Assembly: GCA_039794565.1 (NCBI GenBank)
Contig: JAUQVX010000002.1
Coordinates: 62,001 to 126,000, forward strand
DNA: 64,000 nucleotides
Source of the DNA: Gloeomargarita sp. SRBZ-1_bins_9
GTDB lineage: Bacteria; Cyanobacteriota; Cyanobacteriia; Gloeomargaritales; Gloeomargaritaceae
Direction: 5' to 3'
Both the position numbers and the translations under genes were made by a program. The notes under the pieces are model-generated. The model saw only the letters and a list, made by a program, of their open reading frames with translations. It ran no database searches and was not told the origin of the DNA. Positions 34,364 through 43,391 of this stretch are shown piece after piece (the first letter of the stretch is position 1; each line of letters opens with the position of its first letter).

Positions 34364-35029
34364 ATGCGCCGGTGGCTGGGGGTAGGGGGACTAGGGTTGC
34401 TGTTGGTATTGGGATTGGGGATGGTCCTGCCCCGGCGCCGGCCCGTTGCCCGGGAAACCCCCTGCCCGATTGGGATTTACATTGTGGGGGGGGTGATTCA
34501 CTCGGACCTCATTTTGCCCCGCCGCAATGCCATCTGGGACTGGGCACTGATGCTACCGATGGACCAAATTGCGCTCGGTGAACCGGATTACCTAGGTTTT
34601 GGGTTTGGCGAGCAACAGTTTTACATGGCGCCCCCGGCCCCTCTGTGGCAGCGCTGGCCGGATGGGTTGCGGGCTTTATTCTGGGCCAATCCGGGAATTG
34701 TCTATGTCTATCCATTGGCTCAACCACCCCAGGCAGCCCAGTGCATTGGTTTGCAACCGGACCAGTACCGCCAACTAGCGCAGTACATCCAGGACTCGTT
34801 CCGGCGGGATGACCAAGGGCGATTGCAACCGTTGGGGCGAGGGCATCAACCGGTGGGGCAGTTTTTTGCCGCCCGGGCCACCTACTCGCTGCTGTTTACT
34901 TGCAACCATTGGACGGCGGAGGGATTGGACCGCGCCGGTGTCCCTGTGCCCTGGCTGCCCCTGGTGACCGTCAGCCTCCTGTGGCACACTCGCTGGACCT
35001 GTCCCTGTCCTCAGGCCGCCAGTTCTTGA
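34364..35029 (+). CDS. DUF2459 family membrane-anchored protein
   Basis: A 221-residue protein with an N-terminal membrane helix (WLGVGGLGLLLVLGLGMVLP) and the DUF2459 pattern: GGVIHSDLILP, FGFGEQQFYMAPPAP and TCNHWTAEGLDRAGVPVPWL. Histidines, an aspartate and a cysteine in these motifs suggest a papain-like or hydrolase active site, but no activity is known. Its 3' end overlaps the convergent pntA gene by 19 bases. Confidence 0.82.
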   Translation: MRRWLGVGGLGLLLVLGLGMVLPRRRPVARETPCPIGIYIVGGVIHSDLILPRRNAIWDWALMLPMDQIALGEPDYLGFGFGEQQFYMAPPAPLWQRWPDGLRALFWANPGIVYVYPLAQPPQAAQCIGLQPDQYRQLAQYIQDSFRRDDQGRLQPLGRGHQPVGQFFAARATYSLLFTCNHWTAEGLDRAGVPVPWLPLVTVSLLWHTRWTCPCPQAASS

Positions 35030-36153
35030 GCCAAGGCCTCTTTCACCCGGGGGGAGCGAATCTCACCTGCGTGGGTAATGCAAGCGGCCGCCACAATGTC
35101 ATCGGCAAAATCCCAGCGCAACTCCTGACCGCTAATCAGCAGGTTCAGCAGGCTCAACAGATTTTTGCTGTACATCTGGCTGGCGTGGACGGGCATCGTT
35201 GCCGGCAGGTTCAACGGCCCTAGGATGGTCACCCCGTGGCGCACCACCTGGCGTCCCGGTTCCGTCAGGGCGCAATTGCCCCCCTGGGGTGCGGCCACGT
35301 CCACGATCACGCTACCGGCTGGCATCCGGGCAACCATGGCTTCCGTGACTAACAGGGGCGCCCGTTTCCCCGGCACCTGGGCCGTGGTAATCACCACCTC
35401 CGCACGAGCCACATGGTCGCTAATCAGTTGGCGGGACTTTTCCTGGCTGGCTTCCGACACCTCCCGGGCGTAGCCCCCCCCGCCTTCCACGGCCTCCTCT
35501 AGAGTCACTTCCACCAACTTGGCCCCCAGACTGTGCACCTCCTCTTTGACCTGGGGACGAATATCAAACGCCTCCACCACCGCCCCCAAGCGCCGCGCCG
35601 TAGCAATCGCCTGTAGGCCTGCCACCCCGGCCCCGATGACAAAGACCTTGGCGGGGGGAATAGTCCCGGCTGCCGTCGTTAGCATGGGGAAAAATTTGGG
35701 CAAGTGGGCCGCCGCCAGGAGCACCGCCCGATAACCCGCCACCGACGCCTGGGAGGACAGGGCATCCATGCTCTGGGCGCGGGAAATACGGGGGATCATC
35801 TCCATACTGAAAGCCGTCACCCCCTGTTGCGCCAAATCCCGCACCAACCAGGGCCGTCCCAGGGGGTCCATAAACCCGATCAACACCGTTCCGGGCCGTA
35901 ACCCGCGTACTTCGGTTTCCTGGGGGGGGGCCACCTTGAGAACCACATCCGCCTGGGCCAGCAACGTCGCCGGGTCAGAGACGATCTGGGCGCCCGCCGC
36001 GCTATAGGCCCCATCGGGGAAATAGGCCGCTTCCCCCGCCCCCTGTTCCACCAGCACCGTCAGACCCCGTTGCACCAAACGCCCCACCGCTTCCGGCACC
36101 AGGGCCACCCGTGTTTCCCCCGGCTCCCGTTCCTTCAGGACGGCTATGCGCAT
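35011..36153 (-). CDS. pntA: NAD(P) transhydrogenase subunit alpha part 1 (PntAA)
   Basis: A 380-residue soluble domain I: RIAVLKEREPGETRVALVPE at the start, EMIPRISRAQSMDALSSQASVAGYRAVLLAA, and the nucleotide-binding VFVIGAGVAGLQAIATARRLGA. It binds NAD(H) and works with PntAB and PntB to couple hydride transfer to proton flow. No pntAB or pntB follows; the downstream gene is convergent. The RxxRAQSMD motif separates it from alanine dehydrogenase, whose gene is at about 62 kb. Confidence 0.9.
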   Translation of the reverse strand: MRIAVLKEREPGETRVALVPEAVGRLVQRGLTVLVEQGAGEAAYFPDGAYSAAGAQIVSDPATLLAQADVVLKVAPPQETEVRGLRPGTVLIGFMDPLGRPWLVRDLAQQGVTAFSMEMIPRISRAQSMDALSSQASVAGYRAVLLAAAHLPKFFPMLTTAAGTIPPAKVFVIGAGVAGLQAIATARRLGAVVEAFDIRPQVKEEVHSLGAKLVEVTLEEAVEGGGGYAREVSEASQEKSRQLISDHVARAEVVITTAQVPGKRAPLLVTEAMVARMPAGSVIVDVAAPQGGNCALTEPGRQVVRHGVTILGPLNLPATMPVHASQMYSKNLLSLLNLLISGQELRWDFADDIVAAACITHAGEIRSPRVKEALAQELAA

Positions 36154-36302
36154 ATCCCCCGACCCCCATCAGCGGACAGCTACTTTAATGTGGCACGGCC
36201 AAGGGCGACCCCACCCCAAAAATCCAGAAAATCTTTAGCATCCCTGCCCCTGGCGCTGGTGCTCTACAATGCCATTCGGTATCCCTGCGAGCCCTATAGC
36301 CC

Positions 36303-38885
36303 ATGTCCTTTGTACCCCTGCACGTCCACACCGAATACAGCCTGCTGGACGGCGCCAGTCAAATTCCCCAGTTGGTGGAGCAGGCCGTGATGCTCAACAT
36401 GCCGGCGATTGCCATTACCGACCACGGGGTGATGTACGGCGCCATTGAACTGATCAAGCAATGCCGGGAGCGGGGGATCAAACCCATCGTCGGCAACGAA
36501 ATGTACATCATCAACGGGGACATTACCAAGCAGGAACGCAGCCCCCGCTATCACCAGGTTGTGCTGGCCAAAAACACCCAAGGGTACAAAAACCTGGTTA
36601 AACTCACCACCATTTCCCACCTCCAAGGGGTCCAGGGCAAAGGCATCTTCTCCCGCCCCTGCATCAACAAAGAACTTCTGGAGACCTACCGCGAAGGTCT
36701 TATTGTCACCAGCGCCTGTTTGGGGGGGGAAATTCCCCAGAAAATCCTCCAGGGAAAGCGCCAGGAAGCCCGCCAGATCGCCGCTTGGTACCAGAAGGTG
36801 TTTGGGGATGATTTCTATCTGGAAATCCAGGACCACGGTTACCCGGAAGACCGGATTGTGAATGTGGAAATCATCCGCATTGCCCAGGAGCTAGGCATCA
36901 AATACATTGCCACCAATGACTCCCACTACATTTCCTGCTTTGATGTGGAAGCCCACGACGCCCTGCTGTGCATCCAAACCGGCAAGTTAATTACCGACAC
37001 CAAACGCCTGCGCTATAGCGGCACGGAATACCTGAAATCGGCCCAGGAAATGGCCCAACTGTTTCGGGACCACCTCGACGATGATGTCATCCAAACCGCC
37101 ATCCAAACCACCCTCGAAGTTGCTCAGAAAATCGAGCCTTATCACATTTTAGGGGAACCCCGCCTACCCCATTACGACGTACCGGTGGGCCACACGGTGG
37201 ACACCTACCTGGAACAAATTGCTTGGCAGGGCCTATCGGAACGGTTGGGCATGAAGCGGGACCAGATTCCCCCGGCCTATAAAGAGCGGCTGTCCTATGA
37301 ATTAAAAGTTATTCAGCAGCGGGGGTTTTCCGGGTATTTTTTGGTGGTGTGGGACTACGTGAAATACGCCCGGGACCATGGGATTCCGGTGGGGCCAGGT
37401 CGGGGGTCAGCTGCCGGTTCCCTGGTGGCCTATGCCCTGAAAATCACCAACATTGACCCGGTGCATCACGGCCTGCTGTTTGAGCGCTTTTTGAACCCCG
37501 AGCGTAAATCCATGCCCGATATTGACACGGACTTTTGCATTGAGAACCGCGACCGCCTGATTGAATACGTCACCCAACACTACGGCAGTGACCGGGTCGC
37601 CCAAATTATTACTTTCAACCGCATGACCTCCAAGGCGGTGCTCAAGGACGTGGCGCGGGTGCTGGAGGGCATCAGCCACCGGGAGGCCGACCAAATGGCC
37701 AAACAGATTCCTGTGTTTCGCGGCAAGCCCGCCCCGTTGCAGGAAATGATTAGCGAAAATACCCCTTCACCGGAATTCAAAGCTCGCTACGAGCAAGAAG
37801 AAAAAGTCCGCCACTGGGTGGACCTGGCCATGCGCATTGAGGGGGTAAACAAAACCTTTGGCGTCCATGCCGCCGGCGTGGTCATTGCCCCGGAACCGTT
37901 GGATGAACTGGTGCCCCTGCAACGCAACAATGACGGCGCCCTTATCACCCAGTACGCCATGGAGGATATCGAGTCCCTGGGCCTATTGAAGATGGATTTT
38001 CTGGGGCTGCGCAATTTGACCCTGATCCGGCAAGCGGTCGAACTCATTGAAAAAAATCATCAAGTGCGCCTTGACCTGGACCATTTGCCCCTGGATGACC
38101 CGAAAACCTATGCCCTGTTGGAGCGGGGGGAAGTGGAGGGCATTTTCCAGTTGGAATCGGCGGGGATGCGCCAGATTGTCCGGGATTTGAAACCTTCGAG
38201 CATTGAGGACATTTCCTCCATCTTGGCCCTGTATCGCCCCGGTCCCCTGGATGCGGGTTTGATTCCCAAATTCATTGACCGGAAACACGGCCGAGAAAAG
38301 ATTGAGTATGCCCACCCCCTGCTGGAACCCATTCTGCGGGAGACCTATGGCCTCATCATCTACCAGGAACAGATCATGAAAATTGCCCAGGATATGGCCG
38401 GTTATTCACTAGGGCAAGCGGATTTGCTGCGGCGGGCCATGGGCAAGAAAAAACCGGAGGAAATGGAAAAACAACGGCAGGTGTTTTTAGAGGGGGCGGC
38501 CAAAAACGGCATCCCCAAAGATATCGCCGTGGCCCTGTTTGAACAAATGGTGCTGTTTGCCGAGTACTGCCTGACCTACGAAACGGAGGTGCTCACCGTG
38601 GAGTACGGCCCCGTGCCCATTGGTGAGATTGTCGAGCGCCGCCTACATTGCCACGTCTATAGCGTCAATGCCCAAGGGGAACTCTACACCCAACCCATTG
38701 CCCAGTGGCACGACCGGGGAGAGCAGGTGGTCTATGAGTACGAACTCGACGACGGGACGGTGATCCGCGCCACCCCCGACCATAAGTTCATGACCACCGA
38801 CGGGCACATGCACACCCTCGATGAAATCTTCACCCAGGGACTGGAATTGCAAGCCCTGCCGGTGGTGACCCTGGCCCAAGTTTAG
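36303..38885 (+). CDS. dnaE: DNA polymerase III alpha subunit, N-terminal part, ending in a split-intein N-half
   Basis: An 860-residue polypeptide. Residues 1-755 are the N-extein: PHP domain ([19 protein letters not shown]), then the polymerase palm with [15 protein letters not shown] and [10 protein letters not shown] carrying catalytic aspartates, ending LFAEY. From Cys756 the sequence is the DnaE intein N-fragment. The C-terminal fragment with the rest of the polymerase is encoded elsewhere; protein trans-splicing joins them. The gene stands alone, with 149 bases upstream. Confidence 0.96.
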   Translation: MSFVPLHVHTEYSLLDGASQIPQLVEQAVMLNMPAIAITDHGVMYGAIELIKQCRERGIKPIVGNEMYIINGDITKQERSPRYHQVVLAKNTQGYKNLVKLTTISHLQGVQGKGIFSRPCINKELLETYREGLIVTSACLGGEIPQKILQGKRQEARQIAAWYQKVFGDDFYLEIQDHGYPEDRIVNVEIIRIAQELGIKYIATNDSHYISCFDVEAHDALLCIQTGKLITDTKRLRYSGTEYLKSAQEMAQLFRDHLDDDVIQTAIQTTLEVAQKIEPYHILGEPRLPHYDVPVGHTVDTYLEQIAWQGLSERLGMKRDQIPPAYKERLSYELKVIQQRGFSGYFLVVWDYVKYARDHGIPVGPGRGSAAGSLVAYALKITNIDPVHHGLLFERFLNPERKSMPDIDTDFCIENRDRLIEYVTQHYGSDRVAQIITFNRMTSKAVLKDVARVLEGISHREADQMAKQIPVFRGKPAPLQEMISENTPSPEFKARYEQEEKVRHWVDLAMRIEGVNKTFGVHAAGVVIAPEPLDELVPLQRNNDGALITQYAMEDIESLGLLKMDFLGLRNLTLIRQAVELIEKNHQVRLDLDHLPLDDPKTYALLERGEVEGIFQLESAGMRQIVRDLKPSSIEDISSILALYRPGPLDAGLIPKFIDRKHGREKIEYAHPLLEPILRETYGLIIYQEQIMKIAQDMAGYSLGQADLLRRAMGKKKPEEMEKQRQVFLEGAAKNGIPKDIAVALFEQMVLFAEYCLTYETEVLTVEYGPVPIGEIVERRLHCHVYSVNAQGELYTQPIAQWHDRGEQVVYEYELDDGTVIRATPDHKFMTTDGHMHTLDEIFTQGLELQALPVVTLAQV
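38568..38882 (+). other. Split intein DnaE-N (residues 756-860 of the dnaE product)
   Basis: The 105 residues start at the nucleophilic Cys ([20 protein letters not shown]), block A, and contain block B in [17 protein letters not shown] with the catalytic threonine and histidine. They end in a charged/hydrophobic tail ([12 protein letters not shown]) that docks the C-fragment. Strong resemblance to the Npu and Ssp DnaE N-inteins, including the QWHDRGEQ stretch. The insertion site after AEY is the conserved cyanobacterial one. Confidence 0.95.
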
Positions 38886-39115
38886 CTTTTTGCAACCTTT
38901 ATGCAATATCTGGCCGGTCGAGGCTGGCGGGTAGTCATAAAAATAGCCAGAGCAGACCGCCCCGGCTGACCTGTGTATCCATCTGAGAGAGGAGAACTCG
39001 ATAGTTACTTTAGCGTTTATTGAAAATTTTTGTCAAGAGTTGGGGATGGGGAACCGGGGTTGGGGTTTGGGCATCGGAGAAGGTGGACTACAATCGAGCC
39101 ACAGGAGAACAAGCC

Positions 39116-40183
39116 ATGAACAGGATGCAGCGGCTGGCGGTGACGGGTTTATTGAGTTTGGGGTTAATGGGCGGTCTGATGGTGCCGGTGGGGGTGCAGC
39201 CGGTGGCCCAGGCCCAGCAGGTGACGGACCCGAACCCGGAGCCGGATAGTCGGCAAGTGCCTCCGGATACGTCCATTTCTGGGGTATTTGCGGGGGGACC
39301 GGTGAACCCCAATTCGGTGCGGGTGTTTGTCAACGACCGGGATGTGACGGCCCAAAGTACCATTACCCGGACGTTTTTCAGTTATCGGCCCACCAGTCCC
39401 CTGCCGCCGGGGCGCAATACGGTGCGGGTGACCTATGCCGGGATGGATGGGGTGCCGCGCACGGTGCAGTGGTCGTTTCGGGTGCAGCGTCCCCAGGCGC
39501 AAGTGCAAATCCGGGATATTAACCATAACGCCGATAGCCAGCCCCTGGGACCGGGAAGTACGTTTTTGGTGACCATGAACGGTACACCCCGCGCCCAGGC
39601 CAGGTTTTGGCTGATTCGGGAAGGTCGAGCGCCGGAGGTGTTGAACGCCCAGGAGGTGTCGCCGGGGGTGTACGTGGCCACCAAAGCGGTGCAGGCCGGG
39701 GAGGTTTTCCGCCATGGCGTTGTAGTGGGTCGGCTTGAGCGGGACGGGCAGGTGGTCCATGCGGCAGCGGCCCAACCGGTGGAGTTTGTGGCGACGGCGA
39801 CGACCACACCGGTGCCTCCCATCGGTAATCTCCCTACTCCTGGCAATCCTGGCGTCATCCCCCTGCAACCCCAATTTCTCAGTCACCGGGATGGGGACCA
39901 AATCCAGAGCCGGGGCTTTACTTTGGTGGGGCAGACGCGTCCCCGGGCGGTGGTGCGAGTCCGGGTGACATCCCAGGTGCCCCTGTTGGGGGGGGTGATT
40001 ACCGTGGCGCCCCAGACCCTGGTCAATCAGGACGTGGTGGCGGATGCCAACGGGCGGTTTGAGGTGGCGGTGCCCTGGCGGGGGGTTGTGCCGGTGGGGG
40101 CGGAGTACCGGGTGCGGGCGGTGGCCCGTTGGGGCAATGAGACCAGTCCCCCCACCGAATTGGTGCTGGTGCAAGGGCGATGA
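39116..40183 (+). CDS. Secreted beta-rich protein with Ig-like modules
   Basis: About 355 residues from the ATG at 39116. The signal peptide (LAVTGLLSLGLMGGLMVPVG) ends near AQAQQ. The mature part has Ig/fibronectin-like segments: ISGVFAGGPVNPNSVRVFVNDRDVT, PLPPGRNTVRVTYAG and, near the C-terminus, GFTLVGQTRPRAVVRVRV with NGRFEVAVPWRG. A proline-rich linker divides the two halves. It resembles conserved cyanobacterial periplasmic proteins of unknown function. argF starts inside its stop (ATGA overlap). Confidence 0.75.
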   Translation: MNRMQRLAVTGLLSLGLMGGLMVPVGVQPVAQAQQVTDPNPEPDSRQVPPDTSISGVFAGGPVNPNSVRVFVNDRDVTAQSTITRTFFSYRPTSPLPPGRNTVRVTYAGMDGVPRTVQWSFRVQRPQAQVQIRDINHNADSQPLGPGSTFLVTMNGTPRAQARFWLIREGRAPEVLNAQEVSPGVYVATKAVQAGEVFRHGVVVGRLERDGQVVHAAAAQPVEFVATATTTPVPPIGNLPTPGNPGVIPLQPQFLSHRDGDQIQSRGFTLVGQTRPRAVVRVRVTSQVPLLGGVITVAPQTLVNQDVVADANGRFEVAVPWRGVVPVGAEYRVRAVARWGNETSPPTELVLVQGR

Positions 40184-41103
40184 ATACCCTGGCGGGCCGG
40201 GATATTTTGAGCATGGCGGATTTGTCGGCGGCGGAAATCCACAGCCTGTTGGAACTGGCCCGCCTGTACAAGCAGGGTCAGCGGTTGGGGAATGCCCAGG
40301 GGCGGGTGCTGGGGTTGCTGTTTACCAAGGCGTCTACCCGGACCCGGGTGAGTTTTACGGTGGCGATGTTGCGCCTGGGGGGTCAGGTGATTGACCTGCA
40401 GCCGGGAGCGATGCAGATGGGCCGGGGGGAACCCATCCGGGATACGGCGCGGGTGTTGGACCGGTATTTGGATGTGCTGGCGATTCGCACCTATGCCCAA
40501 GCGGAGGTGGCTGCTTTTGCCGAGTGGGCGACGATGCCGGTCATCAATGCCCTGACGGACCGGGAGCATCCCTGCCAAGTGCTGGCGGATTTGCTGACCA
40601 TGCAGGAATGTTTTGGGGGGCTGGCCGGGTTGAGGGTGGCCTATTTGGGGGATGGGAACAATGTCTGTCATTCGCTGCTGTTGGGTTGTGCGCTGATGGG
40701 GATGCATTTAACGGTGGCCACGCCCCCGGAACATCGGCCTGACCCGACCATCTGGCAGCAGGCGCAGGCTTTAGCGCAAGGGGGCGCCCGGTTGGTGCAA
40801 ACCCAGGACCCGGAAGCGGCGGTGCAGCAAGCCCAAGTGCTCTACACCGATGTGTGGGCCAGCATGGGGCAGGAGACGGAAACGGCGGCCCGTATCCCCC
40901 GCTTTTGGCCCTATCAGGTCAACGAGCGGTTATTGGCGCTGGCGGACCCCGAGGCCATTGTGCTGCACTGTTTGCCGGCTCACCGGGGGGAAGAAATCAC
41001 CGAGGGAGTTTTGGAGGGTGCCCAGTCGCGGGTGTGGGACCAGGCGGAAAACCGGCTCTATGCCCAGCAGGCACTCCTGGCCCAGGTTTTGGGACTCGTC
41101 TGA
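40180..41103 (+). CDS. argF: Ornithine carbamoyltransferase
   Basis: A 307-residue enzyme: carbamoyl-phosphate motif STRTRVSF, LQMGRGE-type loop (QMGRGEPIRDTARVL), HPCQVLADLLT, the ornithine loop TDVWASMGQE, and HCLPAHRGEEI near the C-terminus. It makes citrulline in arginine synthesis. Its four-base overlap with the upstream secreted-protein gene suggests one transcript. Confidence 0.95.
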   Translation: MNTLAGRDILSMADLSAAEIHSLLELARLYKQGQRLGNAQGRVLGLLFTKASTRTRVSFTVAMLRLGGQVIDLQPGAMQMGRGEPIRDTARVLDRYLDVLAIRTYAQAEVAAFAEWATMPVINALTDREHPCQVLADLLTMQECFGGLAGLRVAYLGDGNNVCHSLLLGCALMGMHLTVATPPEHRPDPTIWQQAQALAQGGARLVQTQDPEAAVQQAQVLYTDVWASMGQETETAARIPRFWPYQVNERLLALADPEAIVLHCLPAHRGEEITEGVLEGAQSRVWDQAENRLYAQQALLAQVLGLV

Positions 41104-41121
41104 CCGCTGACCCCTTGGCGT

Positions 41122-41150
41122 CTTAACCGTCTGTTAACCTGTTTACCAAT
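41122..41150 (+). promoter_or_regulatory. Pho-box-like direct repeats upstream of the porin gene
   Basis: CTTAACCG (41122-41129), GTTAACCT (41133-41140) and a weaker TACCAAT unit (41144-41150) with 3-base spacers: the same 11-base period as upstream of pstS, and here on the coding strand. TAATGT about 7 bases downstream could be a -10. A second -10-like TATAGT lies at 41198-41203, 55 bases before the ATG. Confidence 0.5.
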
Positions 41151-41257
41151 CAGGCTTAATGTTGGCGCGCTAAAGTCGCAAGTGTGAACAGAGCATGTAT
41201 AGTAGAAGCATGGGTTCACCAGCTTACTGATTGGTTGTTGAGGTGTGAGGTGGAGTG

Positions 41258-43165
41258 ATGCGTGACACGTTGCTGAAGTTGTTTCAGGTGGCGCCGGCGG
41301 CCTTTGGGGTGGTAGCGGTATTTGGTGGCGTAGCTCGGGCGCAGGCGGTGCCGGGTACGAATCCCACGCTCCAGCGGGCCGAGCAGTACTATGTGGGGCC
41401 TTCGACGATTAACCAGGCGCAGGTGACGTCGGTTTCGGAGTTTGTGGATGTGAGTCCGACGGACTGGGCGTTTCAGGCGTTGCAGTCGTTGGTGGAGCGG
41501 TATGGGTGTATTGTGGGTTTGCCGACGCAGCCGCCGACCTATCAAGGGCGCCGGGCGACGACGCGGTTTGAGTTTGCGGCTGGTTTGAATGCTTGCTTGG
41601 ACCGGATTAATGAGCTGATAGCGGCGTCGGTGGAGAATCTGGTGACCAAGGATGACCTGCTGGTGATCCAACGGTTGCAGGAGGAGTTTGCGGCGGAGTT
41701 GTCGGTGATTCGGGGCCGGGTGGATGCGATTGAGGCGCGGACGGCTCTGCTGGAGCAGCAGCAGTTTTCCACGGTGACCAAGCTGCGGGGGGAGGTCATC
41801 TTTGCGCCCTATGGGGTGGCGGATAGCCGGGTGGCCTACAACCGGATTGAAAACGAGTTGCTGCGGGGGGGGCGGAACTTTACTGGTTCGAATGCGGCAG
41901 GAGCGGCTCGGGGTGCAGTTGTGTCAGCTGGCGGGAACCCCATTATCCTTGGCCGGGGGGCGCGCACGGCTGACAGATTGGCCTTCGGTTACCGGGCGCG
42001 GTTGAACTTTGATACGAGCTTTAACGGTCGGGACCGGTTGCGGGTGCGGTTGCAAGTTGGTGATGTGGATAACTTACAAACCGCAACAGGTGCGAATGAG
42101 AGTCGCTTGAGTTTTGACATTGGTACTAATGGTAATTTCCAAGTTGACCACTTATCCTATGATTTCACCTTTGACCGGGACCGGGGTCGGGTGATGATTG
42201 CGGGGGCCAATGTGGAGTTCAATGATTATTTCGATACCTACAACCCGTTGGCTTCGGATGGAACTGGCTCGATTTCCCGTTTTGGTCGTTTCAATCCTCT
42301 GTTCTATCGGTCGGGTAGCAACACGGGTTCTGGTGCCTTTATCGGCTACCGGTTCAATCCCATCTTTCGCGTTGATGCTGGTTACTTGGCTGTCAATCCT
42401 GGTCGAGGTGCTTCTGCTGCTAACCCTGATTTGGGTCTGTTTGGCTCGAACTACACAGTGGGTGTTCTCTTGGGTGTGGAACCGGTCCGTGATTTTAAGT
42501 TCGGGATCGGTTACACCCATACCTACAATGAGGATCGGAACCGAGTAGGTGCTACAGCTTCGGGCATCAATCTGACTGGTGGTACGGGGACAGATTTTGC
42601 GGTTAACCCCTTTCTTCCGCCAGGGACACCGACTGGTTCGGGGGTATTGCTTGACCCCGGCCGCACGGCTGTCAATATGGATACCGTCAACCTGATGTTC
42701 CAGTGGCGGGCTTTGCCCCAGTTCACGCTGGCGGGTTGGTTTGGCTATGGCTGGGCGCGGGGTCAAGGTGACCGACGGGGAATTGTTCCTAGGCAGGGGA
42801 CCCGACGGGCGCAAATCCTGACGGCAGCTCTGGCGTTTGCTTTCCCGGATACTTTTGGCCGTCGGGGTGATCTGGCTGGGTTGATTGTGGGGATTCCCCC
42901 TTATGTGGTGTCCAGTGACTGGTTTGGTAACCAAGCTCCTACTGGTTTTAACGTACCTGCTGGTATAGTTGCGCCAAATGCACCAGCTCGTCGGATTCGG
43001 TTGCGGGACCGGGATGTGCCGGTGCATGTGGAGGCCCTGTATCGGTTCCAGGTCAATAAGTACTTGACGGTAACGCCCGGTGCCTTTGTGGTGTTTAACC
43101 CCAACGGGGATAGCCGCAACGACCCCATCGTGGTCTATACCGTCCGGACGACTTTCACTTTCTAG
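41258..43165 (+). CDS. SLH-domain outer-membrane porin (Som/OprB family)
   Basis: A 635-residue protein. A short signal region ends near ARAQA. One SLH domain (VSPTDWAFQALQSLVERYGCIVGLP, then TRFEFAAGLNACLDRI) is followed by a coiled coil (LQEEFAAELSVIRGRVDAIEARTALLEQQ), and a beta-barrel of about 450 residues ending in VVYTVRTTFTF, with a terminal aromatic. Such cyanobacterial porins pass ions and small solutes and tether the outer membrane to the wall. The ATG at 41258 follows GAGGTGGAG. The middle of the barrel (about 42.05-42.65 kb) is visibly less GC-rich than its neighbours. Confidence 0.9.
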   Translation: MRDTLLKLFQVAPAAFGVVAVFGGVARAQAVPGTNPTLQRAEQYYVGPSTINQAQVTSVSEFVDVSPTDWAFQALQSLVERYGCIVGLPTQPPTYQGRRATTRFEFAAGLNACLDRINELIAASVENLVTKDDLLVIQRLQEEFAAELSVIRGRVDAIEARTALLEQQQFSTVTKLRGEVIFAPYGVADSRVAYNRIENELLRGGRNFTGSNAAGAARGAVVSAGGNPIILGRGARTADRLAFGYRARLNFDTSFNGRDRLRVRLQVGDVDNLQTATGANESRLSFDIGTNGNFQVDHLSYDFTFDRDRGRVMIAGANVEFNDYFDTYNPLASDGTGSISRFGRFNPLFYRSGSNTGSGAFIGYRFNPIFRVDAGYLAVNPGRGASAANPDLGLFGSNYTVGVLLGVEPVRDFKFGIGYTHTYNEDRNRVGATASGINLTGGTGTDFAVNPFLPPGTPTGSGVLLDPGRTAVNMDTVNLMFQWRALPQFTLAGWFGYGWARGQGDRRGIVPRQGTRRAQILTAALAFAFPDTFGRRGDLAGLIVGIPPYVVSSDWFGNQAPTGFNVPAGIVAPNAPARRIRLRDRDVPVHVEALYRFQVNKYLTVTPGAFVVFNPNGDSRNDPIVVYTVRTTFTF

Positions 43166-43193
43166 TCTCCACCCTATAACCTGAGTCCAACAG

Positions 43194-43220
43194 GCGGCTG
43201 GCTACTAGATGGCTGGCCGC
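43194..43220 (+). terminator. Candidate terminator after the porin gene
   Basis: GCGGCTGGCT (43194-43203) pairs with GGCTGGCCGC (43211-43220) over ten pairs, three of them G-T, around a 7-base loop, followed by TTGGTTT. It sits 29 bases past the porin stop. The T tract is weak. Confidence 0.5.
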
Positions 43221-43391
43221 TTGGTTTAGGAATGCGGAAATTGCGGGACTCGGTGTTGTCGCTTCAATAGACAATGAGCGTTGGGCAGGTATAGACCAGC
43301 GGGTGGCCAATGAGGAGTTTGGGCGCTATCATCGCCGGTGTGATGGTGGCTTTCGTCAAAGACCTGTTTTCCCCAGACCAACCCTAAATCT

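Noticed and set aside
35011-36153. Annotation of this gene as alanine dehydrogenase
   Set aside because: RISRAQSMDALSSQ and the VGAGVAGLQA motif fit transhydrogenase alpha; the true ald is at 61979-63055.
39164-40174. 336-residue minus-strand open frame opposite the secreted beta-rich protein
   Set aside because: His/Arg/Pro-rich shadow without motifs; the plus-strand product has a signal peptide and coherent repeats.
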